Below are positions 25,450 to 33,179 of a stretch of 64,000 nucleotides of DNA, one piece after another. A program made the translations under genes and the position numbers. How positions within the stretch are numbered: position 1 is the stretch's first letter; each line of letters begins with the position of its first letter. Origin of the DNA: Ga0074139 sp964515195 (lineage in GTDB: Bacteria > Bdellovibrionota > Bdellovibrionia > Bdellovibrionales > Bdellovibrionaceae); assembly GCA_964515195.1 (NCBI GenBank), contig CAZETK010000004.1:27439-91438 (forward strand). The letters are read 5' to 3'. The notes below the pieces were generated by a model. It was given only the letters and a program-made list of their open reading frames with translations, made no database searches and was not told where the DNA came from.

Positions 25450-25830
25450 TCACCACCCATGGCCCCTTAAATTCCGAGCCCACATGCGCGCAAAAGTCAC
25501 CTGTTCGCGGACCTGTTTGGGATTGATGAATTCCTTGCCATCTTCTGACCAGCGGGCACGATAGTAAGACCCATTCCAAAGTTGAAGTGCTACGGGATTC
25601 CATTCACCATCTGCACCGAGAAGAAATTCCATATCTGGATCGGCAATTAGAGCGCCATTCTCTTTTCGATAGTGGGTTGCTGTAAGTTGGCGCTCAACCA
25701 CAAGAGGCAGGAAATTTTGCTTTTCGATGCGATAGTGCAATTCATCAGAGCCAAGGAATCTTTCGAGTTCGCTGTGCTTGCGGAGAGTTGCGGTAATGGC
25801 ATTTTTCATTTCAGAGCTGTGCTGTTTCAT
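25450..25830 (-). CDS. DUF6908-like protein
   Basis: 126-aa protein resembling DUF6908, a family seen on plasmids and islands: FLPLVVERQLTATHYRKENGALIADPDMEFLL, then the C-terminal YYRARW. Function unknown. AAGGAA lies before ATG 25830. Its leader plus the first seven codons (MKQHSSE) are repeated in degenerate form at 35171-35292, showing that this gene was once duplicated on the other side of the metal cassette. Confidence 0.6.
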   Translation of the reverse strand: MKQHSSEMKNAITATLRKHSELERFLGSDELHYRIEKQNFLPLVVERQLTATHYRKENGALIADPDMEFLLGADGEWNPVALQLWNGSYYRARWSEDGKEFINPKQVREQVTFARMWARNLRGHGW

Positions 25831-25935
25831 AGCGTTTCCTTTCGTTGATGCGGGAAACCTTTTCCCCCTTCACCAAAGGTTGTGGGGGAATGGGGCGCCG
25901 CAAGTGAGATGACGGAGGGGCGACGATTTTCGGCG
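25815..25935. repeat. Direct repeat copy A (left flank of metal cassette)
   Basis: About 120 bp covering the first codons and leader of the DUF6908-like gene. It matches 35171-35292 at roughly three quarters of positions by eye, including the run CTTTCGTTGATGCGGG. A hairpin TTCCCCC (25862-25868) with GGGGGAA (25884-25890) is preserved in both copies with compensating length changes, so the structure itself may matter. Confidence 0.65.
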
Positions 25936-26022
25936 GGAAGACTCAACGCGGCAGTACTACATTTCTCGAAAATGTGAGGTCTGATTTGCTTAAGTATTAG
26001 CTTGATGTTAGGAAATGAAAGA

Positions 26023-26346
26023 ATGAAAATTTTAGTTTCGTTGTTCTTAGTTTTCGCGACATTGGCCGGTGTAATCACCGGGACCGATAGCGTTTGCATT
26101 GAGAGCCATGAAGCGCAGATTCTTGCGGTCGGAATTCATACTAATAGTAGCGACTCAGCTCCGGCTTCTGATTGCCACCATGAAGGCTCTCCCTGCCATA
26201 GTTGCCATCTCGGACATTGTGCATTTGTCCAGCCTACTGCATCGAGCGGTTTAGTTGCTCCTATTAAGAAACTTTTGCCCCCAGCATATGTGGCTACACT
26301 GCCATCAAATTATCCATCCAGCCTTTTTAGACCTCCTATCGTCTAA
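26023..26346 (+). CDS. Small exported His/Cys-containing protein of the metal cassette
   Basis: 107 aa from ATG 26023 (AGGA 9 nt upstream). Signal peptide MKILVSLFLVFATLAGVITG; mature part has SDCHHEGSPCHSCHLGHC, a Cys/His cluster suited to metal binding. No family recognised. It opens the plus-strand efflux cluster, followed by a small lipoprotein and the outer-membrane factor. A periplasmic metal-binding role is inferred from composition and neighbours. Confidence 0.7.
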   Translation: MKILVSLFLVFATLAGVITGTDSVCIESHEAQILAVGIHTNSSDSAPASDCHHEGSPCHSCHLGHCAFVQPTASSGLVAPIKKLLPPAYVATLPSNYPSSLFRPPIV

Positions 26347-26396
26347 GTATTTTCAAAATCAATCTTAACCATTTTTCACAGCCGTTAGGAGGTTAT

Positions 26397-26564
26397 GTGT
26401 ACGCACGTTTACTTTTAATTTTTCTGCCACTTTTTTTCATTGCCTGCTCCTCTGTGGAGCGCAAACCGAATTGTGTGCAGAGTCCAGGCTCACCTGAAAC
26501 CCAATGCCACCAAGATACGACGCTGAAACCCGGCGCAAGTGGAGGATATCGTGATAGGCCGTAA
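26397..26564 (+). CDS. Small lipoprotein in efflux operon
   Basis: 55-aa protein from GTG 26397 with AGGAGG 4 nt upstream. MYARLLLIFLPLFFIAC gives a signal with lipobox FIAC (Cys17); the mature part is only about 39 residues with two further Cys (PNCVQ, TQCHQ) and ends GGYRDRP. The 3' end overlaps the outer-membrane-factor start by 14 nt, which supports real translation. Function unknown. Confidence 0.6.
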   Translation: MYARLLLIFLPLFFIACSSVERKPNCVQSPGSPETQCHQDTTLKPGASGGYRDRP

Positions 26565-27804
26565 TAAAGTGAGATCGAAGACGATTATAGGAGGGGGCAT
26601 CGGCCTCCTCCTTCTAGCCATTTCAGTGCCAGGGAATGCGCAATCGAGCAAGTGCCAACCCAAAGGCTATGAAGAACTAGTGAAATGTGCGGTTGAGCAA
26701 TCGTCAGAAATTCAAATTGCCGACCAGCAGCTAAAGGCCGCTGGTAATCTCGAAGGCATTGCCCGCCAGTGGATAAATCCTGAGCTTGAAGCCGAAAGCG
26801 TTCAAAAAGGTTCTGACAAGTCGGAAACGACTGCTGCCCTCCTATTTGATATTCGCCTCGGCGGTAAACGAGGGGCGGCTATCCAAGAAGCCCAAGGAGA
26901 ATTTCAAAAGGCTATGGCTGGACGAGATTTGAATTTCTCACAGGCAAAACTCAATCTCATCTTAAAGCTATACCGTCTCAATCACTTAAAGCATGAAATT
27001 AAAATTGAAGAAGAGTCTGTTAGTACATTTTCAAAAGTCATTGGTCAGCATCGAGGAAAAGCTGCTCTATCTCCCGAGCAAGAAGTCTCATTATCTGTAT
27101 TCAGGATGGCAACGTCAGACCATCAATTGAATCTTGTGAAGCTGCGGAGCGAGCAAGAGCAACTTCTGCAAGAGCTGTCCTCTTCTACGAATATCTCACG
27201 AGAAATCATTCTCAAAAATCTTCCAGATCATAAGGAGAATTGGCCAGAGGTTTCTATTCAAAGCAAAGTCGAATCGTCTCCGCATATACGCTTCGCAGAG
27301 GGTGAGCTGATGGCCGCGAGAGGGCAAAAAGAGAAAGCTGATGCGGATGCCTGGCCCGATCTTAAAGTAGGTCCGGCGGTCAAGATCCAAAAGGATGGCG
27401 GAGTGAGCGAAAATTATTTTGGCCTGGCTCTGTCAATACCGTTGCCAATCTTTAGCCTCAATGGCTCTGGTCGCGCTTATGGCACGCAAAAGCTGCTTGA
27501 AGCGGAAATGAGTCGTAGCCTTACCGTGCGAAAGATAGCGGGTATGCGCGAACAGTTAGTTAAAAAGTATAAAGCGACTGTTTTGACTCTTAAGGCCTCG
27601 ATCACCGATAAGTCTGCTGAAGAAAAGCACGAGCGCGTTGAACGGCATTTCTTTAGAGGTCTTGTTCCTAGTTCCCTCGTGATTGAAGCCCATCGGCAGC
27701 TTATTGAGCTTGAAGAAAAGAGAAATGAATCCGAGCGGGATGCACTTGAAGCTCTCGGTTCGATACTCATTATCGACAACCAGTTTTCCGAGGTGATTTT
27801 ATGA
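26551..27804 (+). CDS. czcC: TolC/CzcC-type outer-membrane efflux factor
   Basis: 417-aa OEP-family protein: signal peptide (about first 26, ending NAQ), then long helical repeats such as IADQQLKAAGNLEGIARQW and VERHFFRGLVPSSLVIEAHRQLIELEEKR near the end. It forms the outer-membrane channel for the RND pump encoded two genes downstream. GTG 26551 is preferred (GGAGG 5 nt upstream); a GTG at 26539 also exists in frame. The 3' end overlaps the adaptor-like gene by 4 nt. Confidence 0.85.
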   Translation: MIGRNKVRSKTIIGGGIGLLLLAISVPGNAQSSKCQPKGYEELVKCAVEQSSEIQIADQQLKAAGNLEGIARQWINPELEAESVQKGSDKSETTAALLFDIRLGGKRGAAIQEAQGEFQKAMAGRDLNFSQAKLNLILKLYRLNHLKHEIKIEEESVSTFSKVIGQHRGKAALSPEQEVSLSVFRMATSDHQLNLVKLRSEQEQLLQELSSSTNISREIILKNLPDHKENWPEVSIQSKVESSPHIRFAEGELMAARGQKEKADADAWPDLKVGPAVKIQKDGGVSENYFGLALSIPLPIFSLNGSGRAYGTQKLLEAEMSRSLTVRKIAGMREQLVKKYKATVLTLKASITDKSAEEKHERVERHFFRGLVPSSLVIEAHRQLIELEEKRNESERDALEALGSILIIDNQFSEVIL

Positions 27805-28394
27805 AGCGCTTACTAATTATAGTTGCTGTTTTATCCTATTTGGCGACTTTCGCCGTCAACGCTCAAAAAGATGAACATAAGCATGAAAAAGAAGCTCCTC
27901 ATGCCGACCACGATGAGCATAAGGAAGACGGTCACAAACACGATGAACATGAAAGAGAAGATGAACATTCTGGGGCCGACGAACGTGGGGAGTCTCATGA
28001 ACACGGAAAATCAAATGAACATGGTGAACACGAAGAAAGTGCGCAGGTAGGTCCGGACAAAGGAATTTTAGAGGCAAGCGAGTCCGAAGGATTTAAGCTT
28101 TCACCTGAAGCGGAAAAAAACTTTGAGCTTTCGCGGGTCAAAGTATCGAGTGACTCGGTCGAACTTCCCAAGAGTGCCATTGTAACGGCTGTGTCAGAAG
28201 TAAATGTTTTCCGTTATAGAAACGGATTCTATAAGCGTATCGATTTTTCGGAAGTGAATCGTTCGCAAGGTAAAATTCGTATTCGATCTAAAGACTTAAA
28301 ATCTGGTGATGAAATAGTAGTTCATGGACTTGGTTTTTTGCGAATTGCAGAAATTGCCGCCTTTGGCGGCGCACCGGAAGGCCACTCACATTAA
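27801..28394 (+). CDS. His-rich CzcB C-terminal-like protein (adaptor lacking its core)
   Basis: 197-aa exported protein. Signal peptide about first 21 residues, then about 60 residues dense in His, Asp and Glu (HEKEAPHADHDEHKED and similar). Residues ~110-197 resemble only the last domain of CzcB-type adaptors: PKSAIVTAVSEVNVFRYRNG, then VNRSQGKIRIRSKDLKSGDEIVVHGLGFLR. The barrel-sandwich and hairpin domains of a normal ~400-aa adaptor are missing, and no other adaptor lies between the outer-membrane factor and the pump. Either a specialised metal chaperone or a remnant. Confidence 0.72.
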   Translation: MKRLLIIVAVLSYLATFAVNAQKDEHKHEKEAPHADHDEHKEDGHKHDEHEREDEHSGADERGESHEHGKSNEHGEHEESAQVGPDKGILEASESEGFKLSPEAEKNFELSRVKVSSDSVELPKSAIVTAVSEVNVFRYRNGFYKRIDFSEVNRSQGKIRIRSKDLKSGDEIVVHGLGFLRIAEIAAFGGAPEGHSH

Positions 28395-28406
28395 GAGGTA
28401 TGTAAA

Positions 28407-31400
28407 ATGTTGAATCAGATTATCCGAATAGCTATTTATAATCGTGGAGTGGTGCTGTTTGTAACGCTGCTGATGGCGGTGGCGGGGCTTTACAGTTTCC
28501 AGAGCCTTCCAATTGATGCGGTTCCCGACATCACAAATAACCAAGTGCAGATCAATACAGTCATTGAAGGACTCGCGCCTGAAGAAATTGAAAGAACCAT
28601 TACCTTTCCGGTGGAATCTTCCATGAGGGGTATTGGTGGCGTTGAGCAAGTTCGCTCGATCACTCGCTTTGGTCTCTCTCAAGTAACTATTATTTTTAAA
28701 GATGAAGTCGACATCTATCGTGCGAGACAGCTCGTGACCGAGCGCCTTCAAGGAGTGTCTGGTGATTTGCCTGCCCAGGCACGTCCGGAGCTTGGTCCAA
28801 TTTCCACTGGCCTAGGTGAGATTTATCAGTATGTGATTGATTACAAGGAGCGTGCGCAGGGCGAGGCTCGTGTGAAGCAACTCATGGAGCTAAAGTCTCT
28901 TCAGGATTGGTTTATTAAACCACGACTTCTAACCGCAGAAGGGGTTGCGGAAATTAACACGTCCGGAGGATTTGAAAAACAATTCCATGTGCAACCAGAT
29001 CCCAAGAAAATGGCCTCTAATGGAATTCACTTCGACGAGATAAAAGAAGCTCTGGAAAAAGTGAATAGAAATGTTGGCGGCGGATATGTGGAGCAAACTG
29101 CCGAGCAGTTTCTTATTCAAGGAGTTGGCCTCATTAAATCAGCCAAGGAGATTGAGCGCATCCCGGTTAAAACTCTTGAATCCTTTCGAATCGTTACTAT
29201 TGGCGATATTGCTAAAGTCGCTCTCGGAAAAGAGCTTAGAACTGGTGCCGCCACTTATGATGGCGATGAGGCAGTTTTAGGAACCGTGATGATGCTGCTT
29301 GGTGAAAATAGCCGCACAGTTTCGACAAGAGTTCACGAAAAAATTGAGGAGATCAAGAAGACCATTCCCAAAGATGTTGAAGTTACCACTGTCTACAATC
29401 GCTCAGACCTGGTGAATGCGACGCTTGGGACCGTCGAACATAATTTACTAATGGGTGCAGTGCTTGTAACAGTGATCCTTTTAATTTTACTTGGTAATAT
29501 GCGTGCGGCACTTATTACAGCACTCACAATTCCTTTTTCTCTTTTGGCGACGTTTCTCGTGATGAAGCCTTTGGGAATTTCTGGAAATCTCATGAGTCTT
29601 GGAGCGCTCGACTTCGGAATTATCGTCGATGGTACGGTTATTGTTCTTGATAATTGCGTGCGATTTATCCATGAACGCACTAAGAAGCTTGGAAGAAGCC
29701 TTTCGGCTGAGGAGGTCAAGGAGGCTGTTTATGAGGCTACCGTTGAAATTCGTTCTGCTGCTGGTTTTGGGCAGCTCATTATTGTAATGGTTTTCCTTCC
29801 CGTATTCGCGCTTACCGGTGTTGAGGGAAAAATGTTCATTCCGATGGCCTCGACCTTTGCTATCGCGGTTCTTGCGGCCTTTATTCTCTCGTTTACGACA
29901 GCTCCCGCTTTGGCGAGCATTCTCCTTTCAGGAAAAGTGAGAGATAAGGAGCCGCGGCTGATGGGCTGGATTCGCAAAGTGTATGTCCCCGCCTTCGAGT
30001 GGGCTTATAAGCGAGCTAAGCTAACAATGGCTCTCGCTGTGGCTTCGGTCGTCCTAGGCGTTGGGCTCTTTATGACTCGTGGGGCTGAGTTTCTTCCTCA
30101 GCTTGGTGAAGGATCTTTTGCGTTTCACATGATTAGACCGGTCAATGCAAGTCTCACTCAGTCCATTGAGTTTCAAAAGAAAGCTGATGTCATTGTCGAA
30201 ACATTTCCCGAGGTCGATCATGTGTTTTCGAGAATCGGCACTAGCGAAGTGGCAACTGACCCGATGGGAGTCAATGTCTCCGATACTTATATTATGCTGA
30301 AACCGCGTTCAGAGTGGTTGAAAGTGAACGGTAGTAAACGTACCTATCAGGAATTGACTGATGCTCTCTTGGAAAAATTAAATCGGGAGCTTCCCGGTCA
30401 AACGTATCTTGCGTCTCAGCCTATTCAGATGCGTTTCAATGAGCTTTTAGAGGGAACACGTGCTGATGTGGCTGTTAAAATTTTTGGCCCCGATTTGGAC
30501 AAGCTAGTCGAATATGCAAAGAAAACTCAGGAAGTCATTTCCAAAGTTAACGGCGCAGGCGATGTTGAAGTTGATCTCGCGGGAACTTCTCCAGTTCTGA
30601 GAATCGAGCCGAATGAAAGCAACCTTTCGCGATATAATGCTTCGATCTCCGATGTCCTCGACTCAATTGCGATTGCTCTAGGAGGACAAGAAGCTGGTTT
30701 CCTATATGAGGCGGAAAAGAAATTTCCCATCGTAGTGAGGCTCGATAACGAAGCGCGGTCAGATATTGATACCATTCGGGCGCTTCCCGTTGGGATTGGT
30801 GCAAATACCATAGTGCCACTCAAAAATTTGGCGACTATTAGCTTCAGAGAAACCTACGGCTCTGTGAATAGAGAAAATTCGAATCGCCGAACTGCGGTTC
30901 TTATCAATCTTCGTGGGCGCGATACGGAATCCTTCGTTGAAGAGGCTCAGGAGTCTGTCGCAAGAGAAATTCAATTGCCGGATGGTTACTACTTTGAATG
31001 GGGTGGAAACTTCAAGAACCTAGAACAAGCTCGGTCACGGCTCATGATCTTGGCCCCGCTTGCTTTGATTCTGGTGCTTATGATGGTGTATGCGGCCTTC
31101 GGGAGTATTGCAGAAACGCTCCTAATTTTTGCGTGTGTACCGATGTCGCTCGTCGGTGGCGTTATTGGTCTGATACTCAATGGATTACCCTTTAGTATTT
31201 CCGCAGGAATTGGATTTATTGCTCTGTCAGGTATCGCCGTTTTGAACGGCGTGGTCCTGGTGAATGTTTTTAATCAACTGAAGGCGGAAGGGAAAACTGG
31301 AAAAGAGCTGGTCCTGCAGGGAACCCTTGTGCGGCTTCGTCCCGTGATGATGACTGCTCTCGTTGCAGTCTTTGGATTTATTCCGATGATGATTTCAACG

Positions 31401-31541
31401 GGAGTTGGCGCGGAAGTTCAGAAACCACTCGCATCTGTTGTAATTGGTGGAATTATCTCGTCGACGTTGCTTACGTTGATTGTTCTACCCGTAGTGTTTT
31501 CTGTTTTTGAGTCAAAAATGAAGGGGCGTATTGCCCACTAG
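28407..31541 (+). CDS. czcA: CzcA-type heavy-metal RND efflux pump
   Basis: 1044-aa inner-membrane proton/metal antiporter. The HME-type helix has DFGIIVDGTVIVLDN with Asp402 and Asp408 as in CzcA, and Asp415 where CzcA has Glu. The signature places it in the zinc/cobalt/cadmium group rather than the copper CusA group. Further motifs: RSITRFGLSQVTIIF near the N-terminus and PVMMTALVAVFGFIPM near residue 975. Full length and intact. It follows the adaptor-like gene by 12 nt. Confidence 0.93.
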   Translation: MLNQIIRIAIYNRGVVLFVTLLMAVAGLYSFQSLPIDAVPDITNNQVQINTVIEGLAPEEIERTITFPVESSMRGIGGVEQVRSITRFGLSQVTIIFKDEVDIYRARQLVTERLQGVSGDLPAQARPELGPISTGLGEIYQYVIDYKERAQGEARVKQLMELKSLQDWFIKPRLLTAEGVAEINTSGGFEKQFHVQPDPKKMASNGIHFDEIKEALEKVNRNVGGGYVEQTAEQFLIQGVGLIKSAKEIERIPVKTLESFRIVTIGDIAKVALGKELRTGAATYDGDEAVLGTVMMLLGENSRTVSTRVHEKIEEIKKTIPKDVEVTTVYNRSDLVNATLGTVEHNLLMGAVLVTVILLILLGNMRAALITALTIPFSLLATFLVMKPLGISGNLMSLGALDFGIIVDGTVIVLDNCVRFIHERTKKLGRSLSAEEVKEAVYEATVEIRSAAGFGQLIIVMVFLPVFALTGVEGKMFIPMASTFAIAVLAAFILSFTTAPALASILLSGKVRDKEPRLMGWIRKVYVPAFEWAYKRAKLTMALAVASVVLGVGLFMTRGAEFLPQLGEGSFAFHMIRPVNASLTQSIEFQKKADVIVETFPEVDHVFSRIGTSEVATDPMGVNVSDTYIMLKPRSEWLKVNGSKRTYQELTDALLEKLNRELPGQTYLASQPIQMRFNELLEGTRADVAVKIFGPDLDKLVEYAKKTQEVISKVNGAGDVEVDLAGTSPVLRIEPNESNLSRYNASISDVLDSIAIALGGQEAGFLYEAEKKFPIVVRLDNEARSDIDTIRALPVGIGANTIVPLKNLATISFRETYGSVNRENSNRRTAVLINLRGRDTESFVEEAQESVAREIQLPDGYYFEWGGNFKNLEQARSRLMILAPLALILVLMMVYAAFGSIAETLLIFACVPMSLVGGVIGLILNGLPFSISAGIGFIALSGIAVLNGVVLVNVFNQLKAEGKTGKELVLQGTLVRLRPVMMTALVAVFGFIPMMISTGVGAEVQKPLASVVIGGIISSTLLTLIVLPVVFSVFESKMKGRIAH

Positions 31542-31614
31542 CTGTATTGAAGGAGGAAGATGACCATCCCCCTTGTTCCTAGCCACTTATAAGCTCTAAC
31601 CCGGGGCTTTGGTT

Positions 31615-31660
31615 GGCGCGTTTGTTGAAGATACTCGGACATCCCCGGTCCTTTTTGCTT
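31615..31660 (-). pseudogene. Remnant resembling the 35377-35574 small protein
   Basis: On the minus strand this stretch encodes KKDRGCPSIFN, matching KKDWGCPSIFN of the 65-aa protein at 35377-35574. About three quarters of bases agree over 46 bp. A TGA in frame just upstream shows it is a decayed copy. Confidence 0.5.
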
Positions 31661-31687
31661 CAGCATAGAAACAACGATGATCTCAAT

Positions 31688-31854
31688 ATGCGCTCAACGT
31701 GGCTGAGTTCGCACAATGATGTTATTGTGAATGCGGAGCTGTTTCAATTACCCAGTCAAAATACCTGGATCTGATTGTTGGTGTGGCTATCGCGGCGCTG
31801 GTGCTGAAGTCCGCCTATCATGTTTTGAAAGAATCCATTGTGGCCGTTCGTTAA
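31688..31854 (+). pseudogene. Decayed C-terminal fragment of a CDF cation transporter
   Basis: ATG 31688 reads MRSTWLSSHNDVIVN, and after a frame change near 31760 LDLIVGVAIAALVLKSAYHVLKES follows to a TAA at 31854. These match the TM5-TM6 region of CDF transporters (compare MRASWIFSTNDVLANIG and PDLVIGLLIAAI in the intact gene at 31865-32677). Frameshift and missing N-terminus mark a pseudogene. The rest of 31542-31864 holds only this and the small remnant at 31615. Confidence 0.65.
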
Positions 31855-31864
31855 AAGTATCGGT

Positions 31865-32677
31865 CTATGCCTCGTCAATTGCCTCTTGAACCGACGAGAG
31901 TTTCATAATGCTCAGGGCTCCTCGTGTCACGATAGCTGCGATGAGGAGGCCAATCACGAGATCAGGCCAGGACGATTTGAAAAAGTAGACAAGCGCTCCC
32001 GCAAGTAGGACCCCGATGTTTGCCAGGACATCGTTCGTGGAAAAAATCCAACTTGCTCGCATGTGAACAGCGCCCTGCCTATGTTTCATCAATAGGAGAA
32101 GGCAGGTGACGTTTGCACATAGGGCGACAAAGGACATTCCCATCATGAAGATGGAATTGGGTTCGCTCCCAAAGATGAAGCGCCTCGCAACTTCGCTAAA
32201 GGCACCGAAAGCCAAGAGAAGCTGAAACCAGCCACTCAGTCGGGCCGCTCGGTGCTGGATTAAGTGGGATCTTCCAACGGCGTAAAGGCTCATCGAATAG
32301 ACGGCGGCATCAGCCAGCATATCGAGGGAGTCTGCGATAAGCCCCGTCGACTGTGCGTAAAAGCCAACTCCAATCTCAAGAATGAACATGGCAAAATTTA
32401 TCGCCAGCAGTATCCATAGGATGCGGCTTTCATCGCTCGTCTGTATGGAACTTGCCACCGCAGAAGTTTCGGCTTCTTCGAGGAAGCGCGAACCAAGGTT
32501 TAATTTTTCCAGGTCCTTTGCAATATCTTCGGTTCGCTCATCGTGAATCACTGTCAAGCGGCGCACCGGAAGATCAAATTGAAGATGAGCTGACTTGTAT
32601 TTTCCGAGGGCCAGGCGAATCAATTGCTCTTCGCTCGGGCAATCCATTTTAATGATTTCAAAGAGACTCTTTTTCAT
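31865..32677 (-). CDS. CDF-family cation transporter with HMA-like N-terminus
   Basis: 270-aa metal/proton antiporter. Residues 1-65 look like a degenerate HMA domain (FEIIKMDCPSEEQLIRL; one Cys, not CxxC). TM segments follow from ~85 with the metal-site residues in GLIADSLDMLADAAVYSMS and in STNDVLANIG. It lacks the long His-loop and C-terminal domain of larger CDFs. The gene overlaps the ArsR-type repressor gene by 4 nt, so the repressor controls it. Substrate probably Zn, Co, Cd or Pb. Confidence 0.85.
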   Translation of the reverse strand: MKKSLFEIIKMDCPSEEQLIRLALGKYKSAHLQFDLPVRRLTVIHDERTEDIAKDLEKLNLGSRFLEEAETSAVASSIQTSDESRILWILLAINFAMFILEIGVGFYAQSTGLIADSLDMLADAAVYSMSLYAVGRSHLIQHRAARLSGWFQLLLAFGAFSEVARRFIFGSEPNSIFMMGMSFVALCANVTCLLLLMKHRQGAVHMRASWIFSTNDVLANIGVLLAGALVYFFKSSWPDLVIGLLIAAIVTRGALSIMKLSSVQEAIDEA

Positions 32678-33078
32678 GCCCGCTTTTGTTGCGCCTCTCT
32701 ATCCATAATTCTAGAAGGCTTGCGGCAGCGACCACCTTCCCGGAGAAGGATGCGCTTTTTAAAGCGGCGAAGATCCTTTTCAAACTGTTTGCCGGTATCT
32801 GGGTAGCCTCGAATGGCAGCGTGGATCGCCAATAAATGCCTATTTTTGACTAGCGAGTGATAGATCCATTTCCCGTCACGAGTGGAAGTCAAAACCCCCG
32901 AGGATTTGAGCACTTTTAGGTGCCGCGAGAGTTTGTATTCCGGCTCCTCAAGGCTATCGGAGAGTTCACAGAGGCACATTTCACTTTTGGCTCGGAGCAT
33001 AAGAGAAACCATCCGAATCCTGTAAGGATCGGACAGGGCCTGAAAAAGCTCATGCAGCGATGAATCTATACGATGCAT
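32674..33078 (-). CDS. ArsR/SmtB-family metal-sensing repressor
   Basis: 134-aa winged-helix regulator: LHELFQALSDPYRIRMVSLML, then the metal motif MCLCELSDSLEEPEYKLSRHLKVLKSSGVL (Cys-x-Cys in alpha3, as in ArsR/CadC types). Metal binding at CLC releases it from DNA. ATG 33078 (MHRIDSS) is preferred; the frame extends to a TTG at 33114 inside the putative operator. It is divergent from the FTR1-type gene and coupled to the CDF gene. Confidence 0.88.
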   Translation of the reverse strand: MHRIDSSLHELFQALSDPYRIRMVSLMLRAKSEMCLCELSDSLEEPEYKLSRHLKVLKSSGVLTSTRDGKWIYHSLVKNRHLLAIHAAIRGYPDTGKQFEKDLRRFKKRILLREGGRCRKPSRIMDREAQQKRA

Positions 33079-33098
33079 ATTTTGATTTCTATTCTCAA

Positions 33099-33114
33099 TT
33101 GCAGTATGGTGCAA
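33099..33114. promoter_or_regulatory. Operator-like inverted repeat upstream of the ArsR-type gene
   Basis: TTGCA (33099-33103) and TGCAA (33110-33114) flank six bases GTATGG. It sits in the space between the divergent repressor and FTR1 genes, where an ArsR-family operator is expected. Confidence 0.5.
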
Positions 33115-33179
33115 GTGTTTTTCATCTACTTCTCATTTGGCGGGAAATTTAAACGACTGCTTGTCCATTTAGGACTCTT

